NCBI GenBank assembly: GCA_039111635.1
Contig: JBCAQO010000023.1
Span: forward strand, 1-64,000
Direction of reading: 5' to 3'
Length of the DNA stretch: 64,000 bases
Source: Heterobasidion occidentale
Taxonomy: Eukaryota; Basidiomycota; Agaricomycetes; Russulales; Bondarzewiaceae
Part shown: positions 13,151 to 24,981 of the stretch, piece after piece
How the letters are laid out: the number at the start of each line of letters is the position of its first letter
How positions within the stretch are numbered: position 1 is the first letter of the stretch
Translations under genes and position numbers: made by a program
Notes under the pieces: model-generated
Databases searched by the model: none
Told to the model about the DNA's origin: nothing
The model's input: only the letters and a program-made list of their open reading frames with translations

Positions 13151-14651
13151 ATGTCTGCCTACGAAGAGACTGGTATGATTTTCGGATGGACACCCTCACC
13201 CTCGTCCTCGTCCTCGACGTCCCCTTCGACCTCACCTGATTTCCGCCATGCACACGACCTTCCTACCATCGAGCCACTGGGCAAGCCCGATTTCCAGCAT
13301 CGTGACATCCCTAACACGCGTCCATCTCGATCTGTATCGTTCGGTTCCTATCGGTCTGCTCAGTCCCCTGGTTATTCCACGGACACTACCCCGCCCAGCT
13401 CCACCCTGACCTCGTCCGATCGACGCGCCATCCGCAACCGCATGCGCAACCCGGCATGGGTTCCTCGCCCGCGCAACGCGTTCATCATATTCCGGTGCGA
13501 ATACGCCTCCAAGCATGCCAAACGCGGCTCCGCGTCAGGCGCCACTTCTGCCACTGCTACCGACACGACTCTGTCCAAGCGCGCAGGCGAGGCGTGGAAG
13601 AGGTTGTCTGATGAGGAACATGAGCACTACAAGGCACTCGCTGATGCTGAGAAGCTTGATCACGCTCTCCGGAACCCTGACTATCGCTTCAATCCCTCCC
13701 GCAATCGTACCCAGGCAACGGGCGTCGAGCGTCGCACCAATGGCAAGCGCCAAGGGATGGACCGTTGTGCGAAGGTAGCTCAGCTCATCATGCAGGAGAA
13801 GTTGGGTGGCAGTCAGCAAGCGGAGTTCCATGATTGGGAGGGCAGTGTCGAGGCTTCTTCTCCTGAGGGTAGTCAGACGCAGGACGACGATCCATCACCC
13901 CCCATTCTGAGCCGACAGCGATCGGTCTCTTCTCCATTCCCCCATTCCCAACTACAGAAAGACAGCCCGACGACCCCCGACGCCACATCGTTTTCGACTG
14001 TACAATCCTGGGCCGAGAACGAGGCCCATGGCGCAGCGCAGAATCCATACGCAGACGAGTACTCTCCCTACGTCGAGAATCAGCAAACTGCGTCATATCC
14101 AAGTGTCGGCGTGCAGGTAAGCCCAATCCCTCAGTTTCTGATCGACACATGTCGCTAACGCTCGCACCTTCTAGGAAGCGTATGCGATGCCGTTCGAGAT
14201 GTCGCAGGGTGCCTATCCGTCGACAGGCTATCCGTCCGTTCCATACGACTTGTCGTACCCGAACGACACCTATCCCGCGAGCCTCGACGCGATGAACCTG
14301 CAACTCGCCAATTGGACGTACAGCGATAGTCCAAAGGAGTCGTCCTTTACGCCCTCAGATAGCACTTCTGTGGCGACGCCGCAGTCGGACGAAGTGGGAT
14401 TGGCCCTCGCTTACCCTTCCTCATTCAACGATTCTCCACCACAGCCGCAGCAAACCTCGTACTTCAGCGATAACACAGCGATGATGAGCGCCGATGCCTC
14501 GCAAGCGATGTGGATGGAGAGTGCCTATGATCTCCAGTCCTATTCCCTCGCTCTGGATGGAACGCCGGTCTTGAATGAGACCCAGGAGCCGTACGACCTT
14601 CATGCAGTAGATAACGTTAGATTCGAAGATTTTTTCCACACCTCCTTGTAG
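13151..14651 (+). CDS. HMG-box transcription factor
   Basis: Two exons (13151-14116 and 14175-14651), joined exactly in frame, encode about 480 residues. A single HMG box lies at roughly residues 98-170: it begins VPRPRNAFIIFRCEYA, continues with KRAGEAWKRLSDEEHEHYK and ends near NPDYRF. This is the MATA-HMG subtype common in fungal mating-type and Ste11/Ror1-like regulators, and it binds the DNA minor groove. The rest is low complexity: a Ser/Pro-rich N-terminus and a Gln/Ser/Tyr-rich acidic C-terminal half that could be an activation domain. No homeodomain or pheromone genes lie nearby, so there is no support for calling this a mating-type locus. Target genes are unknown. Confidence 0.9.
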
Positions 14652-15964
14652 TGTCCTCCACTTTTCCACTCACCTATATCGCTGTTCTTGTACTGTGTGA
14701 TCCTGCTTTAGACTTTCGTCGTCTTTCTATTGTCCTTTCCCCTCCTTCCCTTCTTGTCCTCTTGTGTTACGTTTGCCTCGATCGTCTGGATCGACTGTAG
14801 CAGTAGTCAAAAATACGGTTCTCTCATCGTACTCCTGGTACTCGTGTAGTATGTTTATTGCTTACTTTTCTCTGCGGATCGTCCTGCGCGCTATATTTTT
14901 GCTTTTGGGAACTCCGACTAGGCATGCGTGATCCTGGCCTAGCGTCGGCGGTGTTCCGGTCCTGGGACGAGACGGCCACCGGGGGTAGTACCTGTCCCAC
15001 ATTTGTCATCGAGCTCGATCGGATGTCAAGGACATGAATGACGATCAGAGAGACGAGAGCCTACTTTGAAATGGAGCGCGGGAGAACGTCACTAGTTGCG
15101 AGTAGAATCGAGCTTGAAGCGCGAGGTGCGGGCCCGAGAGATCCGGGGCCGAAAGGCGTTTAGGAGGCCGGAAAGCATTAGCAAGGAGTTTGTTACCCTC
15201 AGTACCGACGGGTGCCGAGTGCTTAAGCTTCAAGGTAGAGGATTTCTATTGTGATAAGGGATCATGTTCTCCGAGATCACTGAAGAAATTGGTGGTGCGT
15301 GGCCAACAATTGATTGCAGTGCACGAAAGAGGATAAATCATCGTCAATGCTATGCTCCGAGAGCGTGCTCCTGGAACTAGATGGTCAATCTTCTCTTGAT
15401 TGCGTCCGACACAATAAGGGAGGCATGCACGAGATGCCGACGTGAGACCATCAATGTGGTGATGCTCTGGCTGTGAACCGCGGCAATGCTAAGGCCTGTA
15501 TCTCCAGATTCCGGTAACAGCCCGGACAGGTGTTCTGCAGGTTTTTTCGGTGTAAGATTACCAAGGCTTGCCTGGCCATAGCGAACAAGGACAGTTGAGC
15601 CTTGGCGCCTCAAAAATAGTTAGTTCGGGGTGGATACAAATGCGAGCGCACGAGTAACTCACGGTGTCACCCTTTTTAACTTTCTGACCAGGTGGCGACG
15701 CATTGGTCCATTCTATCTTAGTAATGGCTCGGAAAACGTTCAGAACAGCGTCATTGAAAGCATCGCATGATGCGAGTATTGAGTTCTGTGGAGACCTCAG
15801 ACCGTGGAGGCCCGAGGGCACGATTGACACCAGTTGTATCCGCGACTTTCAAGAATGGAGGGCATATTTGTGCGCCATGTACGATGCTGAGAGGAATGAG
15901 CCAACAATAAAAAGGCTCGCCATGGTAGACACAGATAGACACGGATTCATGTTGTAGAACAGGA
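14652..15964. other. Intergenic DNA with a possible gene remnant
   Basis: The 3' region of the HMG gene is followed by DNA without a supported intact gene. The only structure seen is a possible decayed minus-strand gene fragment, listed separately. Confidence 0.4.
15380..15830 (-). pseudogene. Possible decayed fragment resembling a NadC-type phosphoribosyltransferase
   Basis: On the minus strand a short frame contains KIEWTNASPPGQKVKKGDTV, followed by a GTGAGT donor and a possible AG acceptor, then sequence in a shifted frame. The spacing resembles the region around the beta-barrel of quinolinate phosphoribosyltransferases (a hydrophobic-W then a G-rich 'EG..V..G' turn). The catalytic His/Arg/Lys motifs could not be found and stop codons interrupt any longer frame. 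The resemblance is weak; it may be chance. Confidence 0.2.
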
Positions 15965-15973
15965 TAGCGGAGG
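15965..15973. repeat. Left 9-bp target-site duplication
   Basis: The sequence TAGCGGAGG is found here and again exactly after the right end of the element at 16765-16773. Confidence 0.8.
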
Positions 15974-16004
15974 GCCCCGGGAAGCTCCACCAAATGTTTC
16001 CCCG
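15974..16004 (+). repeat. Left terminal inverted repeat
   Basis: This 31-bp end matches the reverse complement of 16734-16764 at 30 of 31 positions. Similarity stops abruptly inside. Confidence 0.8.
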
Positions 16005-16733
16005 TCAAAACCCCCTAAATCAGGCCTAAAAAATATTAACTTTTCATCGAATTTGCTCCAGAAAAAGATTAAAGCCGACAGGGATGATCACGTGTGTCGC
16101 AAGTTATCACATTTTGTCACAATTTATCACGCTTGTTGTCCAGACCTCATTTCTGCTCATTTCTTCCTCGTTGCAGGCCTCCGCGGGAAGTTTCATTGAT
16201 GTACATTACATGCATGAAAACAAGTCAAGTCTTGGTACCTTTACTGACCGCCTCCGAAGACTGAGCTACCTTGAGAGCTGCTTTTACCTTCGGCCTTGTA
16301 AGTGCCTTCCAGCGAGAAGCCGCAATCGATGTCAGCCGCACGGAATCCCGATAATCTCCTGTCAAAGCTTTTGAGCTAAGGTTATACAGAAGATGGCTTG
16401 CCTTGGAGTGTGTATGCAGCTCGATCTTGCGATCCTGCGCACGAAAATGCCGGAATCATCTCGTCCTCGTCCCCGTCCTCGGAGCCAGACTCATCATTGC
16501 TGAAGTGACCTTAAGACTAAGACAGAAGAAATTAACAATTGTTAGGAACCATGGAAGAGGCATACCGAGCATCAGAAATCCCATATGGGGTGGGGCGGGC
16601 CGGAAGCCGCCGAAAGGGCCTCAAAAAGATTAAAAACCGATAAGAATCGGGCGATTCTTGCGATTTTTGCCCTCAAATATATTAAAATTGTGGAAGATTA
16701 TAGCACTTTTTAGTCCAAAAAAGGATTAACTTC

Positions 16734-16764
16734 CGGGGAAACATTTGGTGGAGCTTCCCGGGCC
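16734..16764 (-). repeat. Right terminal inverted repeat
   Basis: This is the partner of the left terminal repeat in inverted orientation, ending next to the second TAGCGGAGG copy. Confidence 0.8.
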
Positions 16765-16773
16765 TAGCGGAGG
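16765..16773. repeat. Right 9-bp target-site duplication
   Basis: TAGCGGAGG is an exact copy of 15965-15973. Confidence 0.8.
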
Positions 16774-16954
16774 TCATGGGAACCGCACAGTCCAAATCGG
16801 GCTACTCATCCTTCTATACTTACGTAACGGAATACCAGTCTTTGTCGAGTCCGCCTCGTCCCTGTGAAGTCCAAGTCGTGCAGATTGTCTGGTCTTCGAT
16901 TCACTTCTTGCCTTCAGATTTCGTGCTATAGGACCCGTCACCTGTGTCAGACCC

Positions 16955-19086
16955 ATGGCGAGCTCGCCTTTACCCGTGCTTCTACCGCCAGAGGTCATCC
17001 GCGTGCCACAACCGGGCAGTTTCTCGGAATGGACACCGAAGAGCTATTTGAACGCACCGCAGGCTCCACCCATGGACGACGCGAAAAGCCATGATTTGGA
17101 AATGGCAGCTGCGAGGCAGATGATGGATGGAAAGGCGCTTAAGAAGACACGACCGCGGCGGACGGTGGACTATGCTGGGGGCATGGGCCGTTGGAACTTG
17201 GTGAGCCCAGAGTTCATGTGCCTATCCTGTTTTCATGGCGCTCACAGCGAGGGTACCTTGGCCAGTTGCGCAAGATCCAACCGAGCTCGAGATATGTCCC
17301 GTATCTGAGACCGAGTCCACCTTATATAGTCGATGTACGGTGTATTCCTCCAATGCAATTCGACAACTTGAAACATCGACTGAATGGGCGGTATCACAGC
17401 TCCTCCCTCCCAAGGCGTACCCAGACAACGCCTCCACCTCGCTGTGCACCAAATTCGTGCACACGTCCACCAACAAAATCAGATGCCCCGTCAATGTCGT
17501 AGTGGTCCGTCGCAGCTCCCGAGAGACGTCTATCGAGGCATGGCATGATGGCTTACCCTCCTTTGACAGTGGACGCCGGAGGGGAGACGGATTCTGACAG
17601 GATCCACGAGCGGCGAGTTCACGCTCTGGAACGGGCTGACGTTCAACTTCGAGACCATCTTGCAGGCGCACGACAACGCGATCCGCGCGATGCAGTTCAC
17701 GCACTCCGGCGCGTATTTGGCGTCCGCGGACCAGAGCGGCATCATCAAGTACTTTCAGCCCAACATGAACAACCTGACTGCGTGGCAGGGCCATCGCGAG
17801 GCCATCCGCGGTCTCAGCTTCAGCCCGGACGACAACCGCTTCGCGACTGCGAGCGACGACTCGACGCTCTGCATCTGGTCGTTTGAGGAGAGCCGGAGAG
17901 AGCGAGTTCTCACGGGTATTTGCCTTCGTGAATGGTCAAGTGCACGTCCTGATCTGCATTTCTAGGACACGGGTGGGACGTCAAGTGCGTCGAATGGCAT
18001 CCGACCAAAGGGCTCCTGGTCTCTGGGAGCAAGGATAACCAGATCAAATTCTGGGATCCACGAACAGGCACCTCGCTCACCACCTTGTGAGTCGCACGGA
18101 TTCGCGTGTCCGCAGTTTTAAATGATGCAACGGCGTCAGACACCAACACAAGAACACCATTCAAGCCCTCGCCTGGTCGCCCAACGGGAACCTCGTCGCG
18201 AGCGCGTCCCGAGACCAGACCACGCGCGTGTTCGACATCCGCGCCATGAAGGAGTTCTGCATCCTCCGCGGGCACAAAAAAGAAGTCTGCTGTGAGCCCT
18301 TTCCTTTCCTCGCCCGCCCACTGCTCGCGCGCTCCTCACACTGCATTCGCAGCGGTCACATGGCACCCCGTGCACCCGCTCCTCGTCACGGGCGGCTCCG
18401 AGGGCTCGCTGCTCCACTGGGACCTCTCCCTGCCGGACCCCGCGCTCCCGCAGACGCTCTCCCAGCCACGCGCGACGCTCTCGCAGGCGCACGACTCAAA
18501 CGTGTGGGCGCTCGCGTTCCACCCGCTCGGGCACCTCCTCGTGAGCGCCTCGAACGACCACACGACGCGCTTCTGGTCGCGCGAGCGCCCCGGCGACGCG
18601 TCCTCCGTGTTCTCGGGCGGCGGCGAGAAGCCGCCCAACGTCGTCGACACGAGCCAGCAGGACGAGGAGGAGGCGATGGTGCCCGGCTTCGGCGGCGGCT
18701 GGTGGGCGAAGGACGAGGAGCCGCAGGGGTTCGGGCTGGGCGCGCCGGGCGCCGACGGGCCGTACGGGCAGCGCAACGGCTTCGGGCCCGCCGGAGGCGC
18801 AGGCGGGGGCGGCGGGGGCGGGGGCGCAGGGGGCGGGCAGAACGGCGCGGAGGACGAGTTTGTGCTCCCCGGGCTGGGCGGCGGCGCGGAGAGCGGCGGG
18901 ACGTTTGCGCTGGGGCGCCAGAGCGGGCCGCTGCCGCCGCAGGAGGACGTGTTTGGGGGGGACGCGCCGACGGGCCACGTTCATCACGGTGGTGCGGGCG
19001 GGCCTGGAGAGGAGGACTGGCAGCAGCCGCGCCGGGGCGGGGGCAATCGGGGACAGAGGTGGGGTCCGCGGAGAGGGCGGTATTGA
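16955..19086 (+). CDS. PFS2: Polyadenylation factor subunit 2 (WD40 protein)
   Basis: Seven exons can be joined (introns 17201-17265, 17335-17399, 17515-17569, 17916-17965, 18087-18139, 18292-18352). The product begins with [15 protein letters not shown] and [14 protein letters not shown], diagnostic of Pfs2/WDR33, followed by seven WD40 repeats with motifs such as [32 protein letters not shown] and SNDHTTRFW. It is a subunit of the cleavage and polyadenylation complex that helps recognise the mRNA 3' end signal in the nucleus. The C-terminal third is Gly-rich low complexity, longer than in yeast. Codons are strongly GC-biased from exon 4 on. The start ATG gives the conserved short N-tail. 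All joins are in frame. Confidence 0.93.
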
Positions 19087-21134
19087 CGGCGCCCGTGTAT
19101 CCACTGCGCGCTCTCTCGCCCCGCGCTTGTTGTCGCGTCGGTTTTTATTGTGTACGGTGTAGTGCGTATGTTCGAACTGTGTCTGAGACGTCCGCCACTG
19201 CGAGGCGTCGAGAAGGAGTTCCGTGCGTCATTTATACCGCCGCGCTGTCTATTATGTATAATACACGAGACGGGACTGGAAAGGCTCGAAACAAAACACA
19301 CTCGCTACATATCACACACACACAGAACGTGGCGAAGCCGCGATGTGTCCGCTTTGACGCCCGCGCGAACGATACACGTCCCCATCTCATCTGTGCCCAC
19401 TTCCGTCCACCTCTTCCTAGTCTGTGGCACAAAGGTGTGCAACACGGAGTGCGCGCAGCACAAGACCAGCCGGGAGCGGTCGGGAGCGTCTTCCGAACGT
19501 CCGGATACTGAGCTACACTCAGTACTTAGCACGGGACTTGGGAATGCGCCCGAGGCGGACCCGAGCCGCCGAGGGCCTTGCGTGGATGTTTCGCGTTCGC
19601 CGCGAGGTCGGAGAGGACGGGACGCGTACCGCGCGTACGTCGTACATCGTGAGCGCGGGGTCCCGGGGGGCGTGTCGTCGCGCGCGGGTTCCGACGCGAC
19701 GAGGCGGGTGCGGGGCGGGCTGCCGGCGGCGCAGGGCTGCGTGCGCCCCCTGCTACGAGCCTACGACGTCGAGGTGGGAAGGTGTTGTGGCTTGTTGAAG
19801 AGATGGAGGTTGGAAGCGCAGGCTCGACCGCCCGCCCGCCCCCCTGCTCTTTGCTTCCCGAGAGCCGAATGCGTGAGGAAGGGGGGCGGGATGCGGGAGG
19901 GGGATGGAGATGGAGATGGGAATTGAGATGAGGGTGGGTGGTATCGGAGGAGTGCGGATACCAGAGCGCTGCGCTGCGCGGGGCTGGACCGAGACGGGGA
20001 CGGGGCGTGGGTCTCGAGCTCGGCGCGCGGCGGACACTAGGCCGGGGGGCTTCACACTGGCTTCACGGGGCGGCCGCAGGTGTGGCTAGGTGCAAGGCCG
20101 TATGTGCGGCTGTGTACTGTAATCCGGTGTAATCGAGCGTTATGGAGCACGGCACACGGCATAACGGTGGCGCGGATCGCGTCGCATCGTATCGTGCCGT
20201 CGTATCGTGCGGTATCGCGGTCGCGGTCGTATGGCGTCGTATGGTACTGTGTCGAGCCCAAAGACCGCCAGAGATAGGTCGATACGTGCGCCGCACTGCT
20301 CGTCGTCCGAAGCAGGAAGCCCGAAGCAGGAAGCCCGCAGCTGGAAGGCTCAAGGCTCAAGCTCGGGCGGGCGCAGTGCGGGCGCAGATAAGGGCTGCGC
20401 TGGGGCATCGATAAGCTCGGGCGAGCGAACAGGTGGAGTGGGATAGGGCAGAGGTGGACCTATGTGGACACATACACGGGTCCGGGGTCAGGCCGGGGTG
20501 CGAGAGGCCCCGCGGGGCTCGTCGGCGTCTCGCGCGGGGCGCGCCGTGGGTGGGTACGGGGTGGATGCGTAAGGGCGCGTACGTGCGCCGTGGGCGATAT
20601 CCCGGGGCGGGTCATGGGAGATGATCGATGAGCAGCGAGGGGCAGCGAGGGCGCGTTATTTGAGATGGGAGGCGCGTGGCTGCGCCTTGGTCGGCGTTGG
20701 CGGTGCGTTGGCAGTGCGTTGGCGTTTGTTTTTGAGTTTTTTTTTTGGATTTGGATTTGGATTTGGATTTGGGATTTTGCGTTTGAATTTTGCGTTTTGT
20801 GTTTGCTGGGCGGGATTTGTTGGTGAGGGTGGGTGGTGGGTGGAAGAAGCTGGCTGGGACACAGCTGGGACTGGGTGGACGACGCCGGGGCCGCAGCTGC
20901 ACGCCGGGCGCGGGTGCGAACGTGGGTCCGGGGCTGTCGGGGGACGCGGGGGAGAGGCTGAGGCCGAGACCGGAAGCGTGCGATCTATCGGGAGTGCTCC
21001 GGGTGTCACGGGGCGTCACAGGGCCCGAGGGGGAGCGTGACCGAGTCAGCCTCCGCTCTCGTATGTCTTCCCACCCGTCTTCATCGTCCTCCTCGTCCTC
21101 GACCCACCTTGGCCCCCTCTCGCCGCCGCCGTAG
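19087..21134. other. GC-rich intergenic stretch
   Basis: About 2 kb separates Pfs2 from the kinase gene. Long open frames occur on both strands only because the DNA is very GC-rich; their products are Arg/Pro/Ala-rich without motifs. A simple repeat near 20739 and GT-rich runs are the only structure seen. Confidence 0.45.
20739..20776. repeat. GGATTT simple tandem repeat
   Basis: A T-run is followed by about five copies of GGATTT. Telomere repeats in many fungi are TTAGGG, so this is not telomeric. Confidence 0.75.
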
Positions 21135-24134
21135 ATGCTGCTCTCCTCCTCGTCCCCGTCGCCCCCGCCCCCGCCCTCGCGCTACGACTTCCTCGCGTCG
21201 CACCCGACCACGTCTCCTCCACCCCACCCGCAGCACACGCACTCCTCGCCGTCGTCCCCGCGCGCCTCGACCCCCGCCTACGCCTCCTTCTCCGCCTTCG
21301 GGCCCCCCTCCGCATCGACTCCACCGACGACGACGCTGCAGACGACCCCCGCGCCGCAGCCCACCGCCCCCTTCTCCAAGACCGCCGCCTTCTTCGCAGC
21401 CCCTGTCGCAGCCTCCCTCCCGGCGCCCCTCTCTCTCTCCTCCTCCTCCTCCTCCCCCTCCAAGACCGCCGCCTTCTTCGCCCGCCCCGTCCGCGCCCCC
21501 TCTCCGACCCCGCTCTCCAGACGCACCAGCGCCGCGGATAGAGCTACCAGCGGCGGCGGCGGCGGCGGCGGCAGCGAGTTCGATGCGGGTGCTGCCGTCG
21601 CCGAGAACGTGCCGACCAGTGCCGCGGCTTCCCTTTCCCACTCCACAACGATCCCACACCCCTCCCTCTCCCACACTCCCCCCGTCTGCACTCCCGCCAT
21701 CCCCGACGCCCTCGCGCTCCGCCTCCCTCCTCTCCACCTCCACCTCCACCTCCACCTCGCCCTCCTCCCCGTCCACCCCCTCCCGCACCCTCTCCTTCTT
21801 CTCTTCGTACTCGTACTCGTACTCGTTCACAGCGGGCCCTACGCCGCCGCCCTCCCTCCCCTCGCTCTCCCGCGGTAACTCTACCGCCTCGCACCGCTCC
21901 GCAGGCGGCGGCGATGGCGACGGCAGCGGAGGTGGCGGCGGCGGCGGAGGCAGCGCGCGCTCGCGCACGGAAGACTTCTTCGCCCCGCCCGCCGCACACG
22001 CCCCCAAGCCGACCCCACCCACGAGCCTCCGCTCCGCGTCCGCCTCGTCCGCGTCCTCTTCTCCATCCTCGCGCCCCATCTCGCTCTCCGAGCGCGCGTC
22101 CGCGTCTCACGTCGCCGCCCTCTTCGCGCATGGGCTGGAGGCGCAGTCGGACAAGCACAAGCACGAGGCGCAGTTGGATAAGGACGACGCGCAGCGGCAC
22201 AAGGCGCGCCTGCCGCCCCTCGCGCGCTTGTTTCCCTCGCGGTACGCTTCGATCGCGCAGAGTCGCGCGGGCGGGTTTGGGTACGAGCAGCGCGCGGTTG
22301 ACCGGCACCACAGCGACGAGGACGAGGGCGACGAGGACGAGGACGAATGTGATCGCGACGAGGACGAGGGCGCTGGCGCGGGCGCCGCGGTGCACGCACG
22401 GCGGCTGCCCCGCCGCACGAGCGTTTTGGAGATCCGCGTGCCCGACGGCGACGGATGCGGCGACGGATGCGGCGATGGATACGGCGACGAGGACGGCGAC
22501 GGGGACGGCGAGTTTGGCGCGGCGAGCGCGACGCCGACCCCGCACGCGCTGATGCACGTCCCGCGCGAGGCGCACGCGCACGCCTCCGCCTCCGTGCCCG
22601 CGGACGTGCTCGACGCCCCTCTGCAAGCGGACGCGGGGGGGTTGGGCGCGGGGAGCGTCATTCGCGCGGGAGCGGGGAGCGTGTTCCCCGAAGGCTCCGG
22701 CGCGCGCGCGTACGAGCTCGTGCGCCCGATTGGGACGGGGGCGTTTAGTTGTGTTTGGTTGGGGCGGGAGGTGGGCGGCGCGGACGAGGGGGGGGAGGGG
22801 GAGGGGCGGCTGGTGGCTGTGAAGATGATTGTGCGGGAGAGGGAGGGGGAGGGGTACGGGCGGGGGTACGGGCGGGGGCAGGGGCGGGGGAACCGCGCGA
22901 GGGCGAGCTTTTGGAGGGAGGCGGAGGTGCTGAAGGTGCGTCTTCCGCTTGCTTTTCCCCACCCACCCACAACAAAACGACTCACACCAACACTCACAGC
23001 GCCTCTCCGCCCCCGGGCACCCCTCCCTCCCCACGCTGCACGCCGCGCTCGCGCTCCCGACGCACCACGCGCTCGTGCTCGAGCACGTGCCCGGCGGCGA
23101 GCTCTTCGAAGCCGTCAACGCGGACGCGCAGCACGCGCGCCTCGGCGCGCGCGTGCTCCGCAGGATATGGGCGGAGCTGGTCGGCGTGGTGGGGTGGTTG
23201 CACGAGAGGGGGGTCGTGCATCGGGATCTGAAGCTCGAGAGTGCGTCGCGCCGCCGCCTGCCTCGCTCTCCCGCGCCTCGCCATCGTCACTGACACACGC
23301 GCCGCAGACATCCTCCTCACGACGAACCCGCTCCTCCCGCCGGCGCCGCACTCCCGCGTCGCCCTCGTCGTCGTCCCGCCCGCGGGCGCGCCGCTCGTGA
23401 AGCTGACGGACTTTGGGCTCGCGCGCGCGATCGACCCGCGCGATCCGTGGCTGACGACGCGCTGCGGGTCCGAGTCGTACGCCGCGCCGGAGCTGCTCGC
23501 CGCCGGGCTTTACGGTGCGGGCGTATCAGGCGACTGGGGTGCGGGAGCGGATGGGGCGCGGGGCGCGTCGAGGGAAGAAACGCGCGCGGCGGGGGCGGGG
23601 GCGGGGGACGAGGCGGGGGCGGGGGCGGTGACGCCGCGTCGCGAAGGCACGTACGACGGGCGCGAGACGGACGCGTGGGCGCTTGGGGTGGTGTTGTTTG
23701 CGCTTGCGGCGCGGAGGCTGCCGTTTGAGCCGCCTGTGGGCGCGGGTGCGGGTGCGGGGGGGAGGGAGGGGAGGGCGGCGAGGAGGGCGTGGTTGATGCG
23801 GATCGCGCGGGGGGAGTATGCGTGGCCGGAGGACGAGGGCGGGGACGCCGAGCCGCCGTCGCCGACGGGCGCGGAGAGGGGGCACGCGGAGGGCGGGGGC
23901 GAAGCGGAGGCCAGCGCCGGCGCCGAATCAAAAGCCGGGGGTGAGGGTGAGGGTGAGGGTGTGGAGGCGGAGGCGGCGGAGGAGGCGGAGGAGCGGATGC
24001 GCGGGACGGGGCTGGCGCGGATCGCGGGCGTGCGGCGGCTGGTGGCGCGCCTGCTCGTGCGGGACCCGTGCAAGCGCGCGCGGGTGGGCGAGCTGTGGGA
24101 CGAGCCGTGGATGCGGGCCGCGGCGGGCGAGTGA
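21135..24134 (+). CDS. Serine/threonine protein kinase with long disordered N-terminus
   Basis: The C-terminal half is a clear protein kinase: glycine loop IGTGAFSCVW, VAVKMI with the ATP-binding Lys, EHVPGGELFEA in the hinge, catalytic loop VVHRDLKLENILL, magnesium-binding KLTDFGLARAI, and SESYAAPELL with ETDAWALGVVLFAL. Two introns interrupt the domain (22936-22999 and 23241-23307) and both joins restore motifs. The activation loop and the region before the final helices hold Gly/Glu-rich insertions. The N-terminal 500 residues are Ser/Pro-rich; a frame conflict lies around 21590-21690, with the natural-looking frame changing there, so the exact N-terminus is uncertain. The architecture resembles CAMK-like fungal kinases, but no subfamily can be assigned and substrates are unknown. 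Confidence 0.8.
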
Positions 24135-24506
24135 TGGGCGGCGCGCGCGCGCGGTCCGTCTGGTTCGTGCTGCTCCGATCTGGGGTGCGTTCGCTGGTTC
24201 GCTGATCCGTCGTTCGTCGTTCATCGTTCATCGTTTGTCCGTCCACTGTGCATACACGCCGTCGAAGCATATATAGCATACATTCATCCTACATAGATAC
24301 ATAGGTAACATATCCATACATACACCCCGCACTCCCGTCCTCCCGTCTTTATCTCTCGGCTCCTCGTCCGTTTGTCTTCTCGGCTTGTTTGACGCTACGC
24401 TACTTCGACGCAGGCGGGGTGATCCTGTCGACGTCGTGCGCTGTTTCTTTCTTTCTTACGCCTTTCGTATCGTATCGGTCTCTGGGTTTTTTTTATGTTG
24501 TTTCTG

Positions 24507-24541
24507 TTGTTTCTGTTGTTGTTGTTGTTGTTGTTGTTGTT
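24507..24541. repeat. GTT trinucleotide repeat
   Basis: A run of GTT units follows a T-rich stretch downstream of the kinase gene. Confidence 0.8.
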
Positions 24542-24712
24542 TAATGATTCTGTCGTTGTAGCCGTTTTACCGTAGCCAGTACGTCTCCTGTGTCCGCGTC
24601 CACGTCGTGTTAGAATAGACTCCGTGTACCCCGTCTCCGTCTATCTATTATTTGTCGAGCGCCGGAGGTGAAGTCGAAGCGCGTGGAGTGCATAGCTATA
24701 TATCACATATTT

Positions 24713-24778
24713 ATATATATATAGAGAGAGAGAGAGAGGAAGAGAGGAAGAGAGGAAGAGAGAGAGAGGAAGAGAAAG
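24713..24778. repeat. TA, GA and GGAAGA simple repeats
   Basis: A short TA run leads into GA dinucleotides and then GGAAGAGA-type units, a purine-rich tract on the plus strand. Confidence 0.8.
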
Positions 24779-24880
24779 GATCGCTGGTCCACGGGTCGGT
24801 TGAGCGGCGCGCGTGCGCGGGCTGCGTGAATCGGCGTTCAGAGCGCGAGAGACGGCGTGGTGCGAGCGCGGTGCGCGAGC

Positions 24881-24911
24881 GTGTCGTGTCGTGTCGTGTC
24901 GTGTCGTGTCG
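24881..24911. repeat. GTGTC pentanucleotide repeat
   Basis: Six consecutive copies of GTGTC are present. Confidence 0.85.
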
Positions 24912-24981
24912 CGGGCGTGGGCGCGGTAGGCGCGCAGCTGGTCTGGGGAGTGCGCGGGATGGAAAATGTTAGACGCTGAAC

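Larger units (their letters stand above)
15974..16764. mobile_element. Non-autonomous DNA transposon (TIR element) of 791 bp
   Basis: The ends are 31-bp terminal inverted repeats with a single mismatch at the second base (left end starts GCCCCGGGAAGCTCC; the right end read inward starts GGCCCGGGAAGCTCC). They are flanked by a perfect 9-bp direct repeat. The interior is AT-rich near the ends and has no open frame resembling a transposase, so the copy is non-autonomous. A 9-bp duplication points to a Mutator-like element; an 8-bp duplication (hAT or P type) is possible if the extra G belongs to the TIR. Confidence 0.8.

Noticed and set aside
13151..14651. Mating-type locus
   Set aside because: The HMG-box gene alone is not enough; no homeodomain pair, pheromone or receptor gene lies nearby.
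20735..20780. Telomere-like repeat
   Set aside because: The unit is GGATTT inside the chromosome with few copies, not a terminal TTAGGG array.
21037..21590. Arg/Pro-rich N-terminal extension of the kinase in the frame open from 21037
   Set aside because: Its composition is typical of an out-of-frame reading of Ser/Pro codons. The frame starting at 21135 gives a more natural sequence with a repeated motif.
21544..23118. A 524-codon open frame on the minus strand opposite the kinase gene
   Set aside because: It is Arg/Gly-rich, lacks any domain, and mirrors the kinase coding sequence on the other strand.
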